From: Dichomitus squalens LYAD-421 SS1
Lineage: Eukaryota; Basidiomycota; Agaricomycetes; Polyporales; Polyporaceae
Direction: 5' to 3'
DNA length: 64,000 nucleotides
Assembly: GCF_000275845.1 (NCBI RefSeq)
Contig: NW_006766923.1
Location: 106,366-170,365, forward strand
Shown here piece by piece: positions 59,660 through 64,000 of the stretch. The notes beneath the pieces were generated by a model. That model worked only from the letters and a program-made list of their open reading frames with translations. It was not told the origin of the DNA and did not search any database. The first letter of the stretch is position 1. The number at the start of each line of letters is the position of its first letter. Position numbers and translations under genes: made by a program.

Positions 59660-59905
59660 GTCGTGCATTGTGAACAGCCGTTAGTGTCACGCCTACCCCT
59701 ACATCCCCAAGTTTCTGCGCCACGCGATGTGCTTCCTTCCCCCCGGCGATCATCACCTTCAGTGTACTACCCTGTGCGAGGCCCAGGACGGACTCGGCCA
59801 CCGTTGCAATCACATCCACACCCTCAGCCTCAACGACAAGCGTCGCGGATCCTTTCCTGATCCCATCGAACCACTCCCCGAGGTGTCCATCCGTCTGATG
59901 AAGGA
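59660..59905 (-). pseudogene. Amidohydrolase-like relic
   Basis: One exon-like stretch on the minus strand reads GSATLVVEAEGVDVIATVAE, STLKVMIAGGKEAH and QKLGDVGVGVTL. This wording is that of the fungal imidazolonepropionase-related amidohydrolases (region after the metal-binding part, where ADVIATL..K and EAHLLA..GVGVIL recur). No catalytic His residues or flanking exons were found, so it is a fragment. Confidence 0.5.
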
Positions 59906-62900
59906 GTGAATGACGGGGAGCTGTGATCTGAGTGCGGATGCTCTGAGGACAGCCGAGTTAAATCGAGACATGCACGAACCCTGCCCTTGTACGATCGCCC
60001 CACCCGCAAACTGATGTAGGGTCGCGAGGGAGAAGGCTGTTGGACCATATATATGACTTGGGATGACGCTGCAGGTAAAACAACTGCAATCGTGTCGAGA
60101 TATCAGTACCGCATTCGAATGCATGCCATGGTGCAACAAGAAATTCCACATTACGATGCTTGAAAATCCTGACCACGATCTTCCACATATCTCACTAGTG
60201 CATGTTGCTTCGAACTCCGATAAGCTTGGTGGCTGCGTCCTCCTGCCCCGACTCGTATTCCGCCCAAGCTTTGCGACGATCTCTGCAGGCCACATTCTGC
60301 CCAAAGTGCGCCTACTGCTGTTGCTTTGAACGAACACTGGGTAGTAGTCCAGGAAAGACAAACGCGGGTTTGTCTAGCGCTTGCAAGTCGGACTCCATGC
60401 TGGTCATGACTCGTGAGTGCAAGAAGTCCAGGAAGACCACCGATCGTGGCAAGAAGAGGCTCTCGAGAGGGTAGAAAGACGAGCGCAACATAAGATGTGC
60501 TGCTCCCGCTCTCTGCTCACGGCCGAGCTACGTAAGTCAAGCAGTCTACTTACTGTCCAAATGCTTGATAGAAATCGTCTGCAATGAGGGACGGGGTTTT
60601 GGCGTTGTAATAGGTTTGCTAGAGGCCAGCCGGCGTCACGGTCGAGCTCAACGACCAGAAGCAGCGACCATCATCTTACGTAAGCTGCCATGCACGCTCA
60701 TCGCTTTCAACGTTCTCAGCCTGTCTTTCATCCTTTCCTTCATCAACTACGACGGCGGCGAGCATTGCATCGCTGCCCTATCTGATTGCCCTTGCTCTCC
60801 GTGCTGATCTCCGGTAAAATCTGCGACCAGTGGTTCATCCTGACGGCTTCACTGTTCCACCAACATCACAAGTTGCCGTCTCTGTGGTACTTGCCTTGAA
60901 CGCTTCTCGTTTCTGTTCGACTGGTGCTCCGTGCATTAATTGCTGAAGGCAAGGGTTTCTCGTCTGCAGTCATAAATACGTCATAGACGCGATCAGGCGC
61001 CTGAGGATGAATATCGGCACACGTTCTCTCTGTCTAGTGCCAAACATTTCACATTTGACAGGTCTTCAGCTCAGCAAACTCCGACCCTCGTGCATATAAG
61101 GACCAACTGTCCATGACGAACGGCCTGACATCTTATCTTCCCATCTCCTTCCTGCACAGCGACCTCTTTCCGCATGCTTACCCCTCCCTCCGTCGCTGCA
61201 GCATGCGGCCATGTTTGCGTCCCATCCAACCTCAATGCTCAGATACTCATAGCAGCCTGACATCGATAGATCTCCCACATCCTTGCTGGCGTCTGAGGCA
61301 AGTTCACCATTTGAGGTGCGTCCGTTGTTGCAAGTCCCGGTCATCTCAACATCACTGACTCGCTCTGCTCACACTTTCTAGCCCTAAGTAATGCCGCACC
61401 ACTGCAGGTATGTATGTCCTGTGCCTGTTCGTGAGGCGTTACAATGCAGGTGCTAGCCCTGATGCTGATATCTAGATAATGCTGTAAGTAGGCGCATATA
61501 TGCATGACCGCGGCCATGGCGGAGGAGTTCGCATCCAATCTGCGGACGGATACGTGCATTCCCACCACGGCAGATGCGGTGTAAGTGAGGGGATTCCTTT
61601 TGCTTGTGTTGATGGTCATTGAATCTTGCCGGGACCTGTCTAGCTGAATTCATCCTCATACAATCTCTGCATCCCAAAAACGCGTCGGTGTGTGCCTCGC
61701 TAATGGCGTTGGTTTAAAGCTTCGCTCCCGTGAACACATTTGCAATGGACACCCTTGGAGCACTGGCCAAGGATCGCATAGGTGCAACCATCCCGCTTCG
61801 AGTCTCCTTATGCTTCGCTGCCTAAGTGTGATGGCTCGGGATCACCCCCGCTCCGTCGAAGCTTGGTCTTGAGCAGCAATCTAAACTTTGCATAGGATGG
61901 AACAGCGGTACAATATTTGTCACTTCTACCGACCACTCCGGGCTCCTTGGAATTGAAGGAAGACTGGACCGACCTCCCGAAGCGGGCTGAGTGGCTAAGG
62001 CTCGAGCGAACGAGTAAGTATCCAATCACTGTGCACGCTCACATCCATACCTCACCTCATGTCGCTTCAGAACACCTCCAACAGAGATCAATTCTTATGG
62101 TCTGGTACGCTTGTTCTATGGTTGTATGCTCGCACGCACACCTGAGCTAACGGCTGACATCTCGTGCTATATTACGAACCTTGCGCTCATGCTCATGGCC
62201 ACTCTTGTGGCCTCGCACTGTCTGCGTCGTCACTGATTCGCCCTTCAATTCTTCTTGTGGAGAAGGTTGCGAACATCCACCACTAGCGACCATGACCTGG
62301 CCCTCCGCAATCCCTTACCTCCGCGGCCTATCCCTCCTAATCTCACCTACCTGGACGCACTCATAGCTCCTGCACCCCACTAGGTCATGCAACTCGCGCA
62401 CCAGGACACGGTCTCGCTATCCATTGGGGTTGGCACGGTGCGTCTCATGTCTACGCATACAACATTCTGCCCATCTACCAGCATTTCTGGCTACTCGCCG
62501 TGGCCCCTGCACTCTTCGCAGCGTGCGTGCTCTCACCGCACTATGCGCTCGCCTATGTGGCCCTCATCGCGTGGTGCACTTGCGACAATCTCGGATGTGA
62601 TGTCGTTCTATCGTGCGGGGCCATGGCATCCGCTTGCGCAGTACGCGCAACAGGGAGTCTACAGCCTGCGCTGGGGAGAGAGATGATCAAACTGCTGGAG
62701 GGGAGGGAGCACGCGTAGGACCCGACGCTGGAGGTATGTCTCACCGCATATCTATATCTATGTTGTAGTCTCGCACACATGTCACCGTCTATATTATCTC
62801 ATATATCTATTTGACTGTATATGTTTATCTACCCTTGAGCTGATGCTAGAAGTATAGCATGCAGCCGTAGGATAGTTAGGTCCAGTCATCGCCCCACCAT

Positions 62901-63229
62901 GCAATCTTGACATTACAAGATAATGTCCGCGACACTGTCGATTGTCGATGAATCCTTGCCACTGCTGGCGTCGCAATTTCACATTGGCCAGCATACTCAA
63001 TCGAAAGATGTGCATGCACTCCTGTTCTAGACGGCGCTCAAATGTGACCATCGCCTCCTACGACCATCTCACCAATGCGGTGCAATGCTCGTGATATCTT
63101 CGCGCCATTGCATTGTATTCTCATACATTGCATACCCAGGCTGTTTCTCATGCGCACATTGCCTTGGATAACCAGGCTGCATGATAGCCCGCCATATTTC
63201 CTCGTCTGTGCACTATATTTTGGCATTTG
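59906..63229. other. 3.3 kb without an assignable gene
   Basis: Scattered hydrophobic stretches occur on the plus strand (for example LLAVAPALFAACVLSPHYALAYVALIAWC near 62490-62580, in 20-residue-scale segments), which may be exons of a decayed multi-pass membrane protein. No continuous model could be built, and no motif of the DUF6534-type genes was found. Confidence 0.25.
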
Positions 63230-63279
63230 CCTGGGGGCGTAATTTCTGTCATTGTTTTTACATTTTTGCTGATGTCTAG

Positions 63280-63423
63280 GCCATACGGGTTTTGAATATC
63301 CTTGAGCTCTTGGTACGTTTGCTCGTCGCTCGAGTCCCAGGTGTGGGATAAAATGGCGCGTCTCGTCTCGATGGAGCTCAGAACTTCGATGGAGTGTCCA
63401 GTCCTGGTATGTCGTAGTCGCAT
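63280..63423 (-). pseudogene. HET-domain N-terminal fragment
   Basis: The minus strand from the ATG at 63423 reads MRLRHTRTGHSIEVL, RAILSHTWDSSDEQTYQELKDIQNPYG and then loses similarity at about 63280. The next conserved HET block (WRDPRLS/ACETA) does not follow; a matching block is found at 58880-59330 on the same strand. Past the junction the sequence encodes WPRHQQKCKN in a different frame. Confidence 0.75.
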
Positions 63424-64000
63424 GAAGGAGACGGGCTGACGAACATTGGGTAGGTTTAGTGACCGGAGACAGTATTGAAAAGGTTGCGTACACGATGTAG
63501 TATCGCTGGAGGCCTTGCTCGGGGGGGAAGTCAAGATAGTGAGCGGCGTACTTTACAGTGAGGGGTGTCACGCCTGCTTTCCGATTCCTCCGTTATAGTA
63601 TGCTCAAAGGATGAGTTGTACAAAGGATGAGTTGTACAGTGAGGAACAAAGAAACGGTCCTTGATTGTGTGCGGTTGGCGCACGATCCCTCGCGTTCCTT
63701 ATTTGAGCAGAGGGGTAGTTGAATCGAGATGTGTTGAACCCGGGGGGCGAAGGCCTCTCCCACGGGTGGCAACGACAGCGGATAGCCTGCAACTCACCTA
63801 GAAGGGTTGTTGGTTATAAGAGGCTTGTTAGAGCGATGAGAGGAGACGTTCGAGTGAACTGAACTGTAGATTGGGGGTACAGAGGTCCCCTATATATACT
63901 ACTGTACATCTGTGGCTACGTAGTACTATACAGTACATTCCCAGGATGCACAGTCGCACAGAGAAGCAGTGCGTACACAGCGAAGCTGTGTGTGTACCAC
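63424..64000. other. Right-edge non-coding sequence with repeats
   Basis: No gene. The last ~120 bases are rich in short TATA/GTACA words and end GTGTGTGTACCAC; an LTR-like or other repeat edge is possible but unproven without a second copy. Confidence 0.25.
63605..63636. repeat. 16-bp direct tandem duplication
   Basis: CAAAGGATGAGTTGTA occurs twice head-to-tail (63605-63620 and 63621-63636), exactly identical. Confidence 0.85.

Noticed and set aside
60000..63000. A fourth DUF6534-type gene suggested by hydrophobic frames
   Set aside because: None of the diagnostic motifs (VYGVTC, NYANP, FFTFRVWR, RSDDM, LNSR) was found on either strand.
63840..64000. Possible LTR retrotransposon end at the right edge
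   Set aside because: Only one copy is in view, with no TG...CA borders, primer-binding site or coding domain.
1..64000. CRISPR arrays, bacterial operons, rRNA genes
   Set aside because: Nothing of the kind is seen; the intron structure and gene content are fungal.

Overview
The window looks like a piece of a filamentous basidiomycete genome, most likely a wood-decay agaricomycete near Polyporales. Supporting evidence: almost every gene is cut by short (about 50-80 nt) GT-AG introns; there are three polyporopepsin-type aspartic proteases; there are HET-domain incompatibility genes and relics; and there are several Agaricomycete families (DUF6534-type membrane proteins, Ig-like/Ser-Thr-rich single-pass membrane proteins, an NT-C2 protein). 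Because exons are short, many real genes had to be assembled by hand from splice signals, frame continuity and comparison of paralogs inside the window.

Layout. 0-5 kb: two related single-pass membrane proteins on the minus strand (the first runs off the left edge) with a 353-bp inverted-repeat element between them. 6.5-26 kb: an interleaved block of three amplified families: isopenicillin-N-synthase-like 2-oxoglutarate/Fe(II) dioxygenases (two intact, one 3' relic), DUF6534-type multi-pass membrane proteins (two apparently intact, one disabled), and isoprenylcysteine-methyltransferase-like membrane enzymes (two intact, both 240 aa). 26.5-35 kb: single-copy genes: a Tag1-like vacuolar membrane protein, a secreted S10 serine carboxypeptidase, a nucleotidyltransferase-fold protein and a gamma-butyrobetaine-dioxygenase-like enzyme. 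36.5-41.2 kb: two tandem aspartic proteases, then tRNA-Gly(GCC). 41.5-48.2 kb: MCU, a HET pseudogene carrying a 171-bp MITE-like insertion, a LINE 3' relic, mitochondrial-type NADP isocitrate dehydrogenase and mitoribosomal protein bL28m. 49.8-54.9 kb: an NT-C2 protein and an F-box protein. 56.9-58.4 kb: a third aspartic protease. 58.4-64 kb: a relic zone with HET, amidohydrolase and MYND-like fragments.

The most unusual structure is the DUF6534-type genes at 8.8-10.9, 12.0-14.1 and 19.0-21.1 kb. The 12.0-14.1 kb copy resolves into 20 exons for only 323 codons, with exons of 10, 12, 14, 16 and 18 nt. The exon lengths sum to an uninterrupted frame, and the boundaries I compared are conserved in the other copies. 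Functionally, the 6.5-26 kb block (soluble oxygenases plus membrane methyltransferases plus polytopic membrane proteins, locally duplicated and partly decaying) is the best candidate for an undescribed lineage-specific gene system; that functional link is inference.
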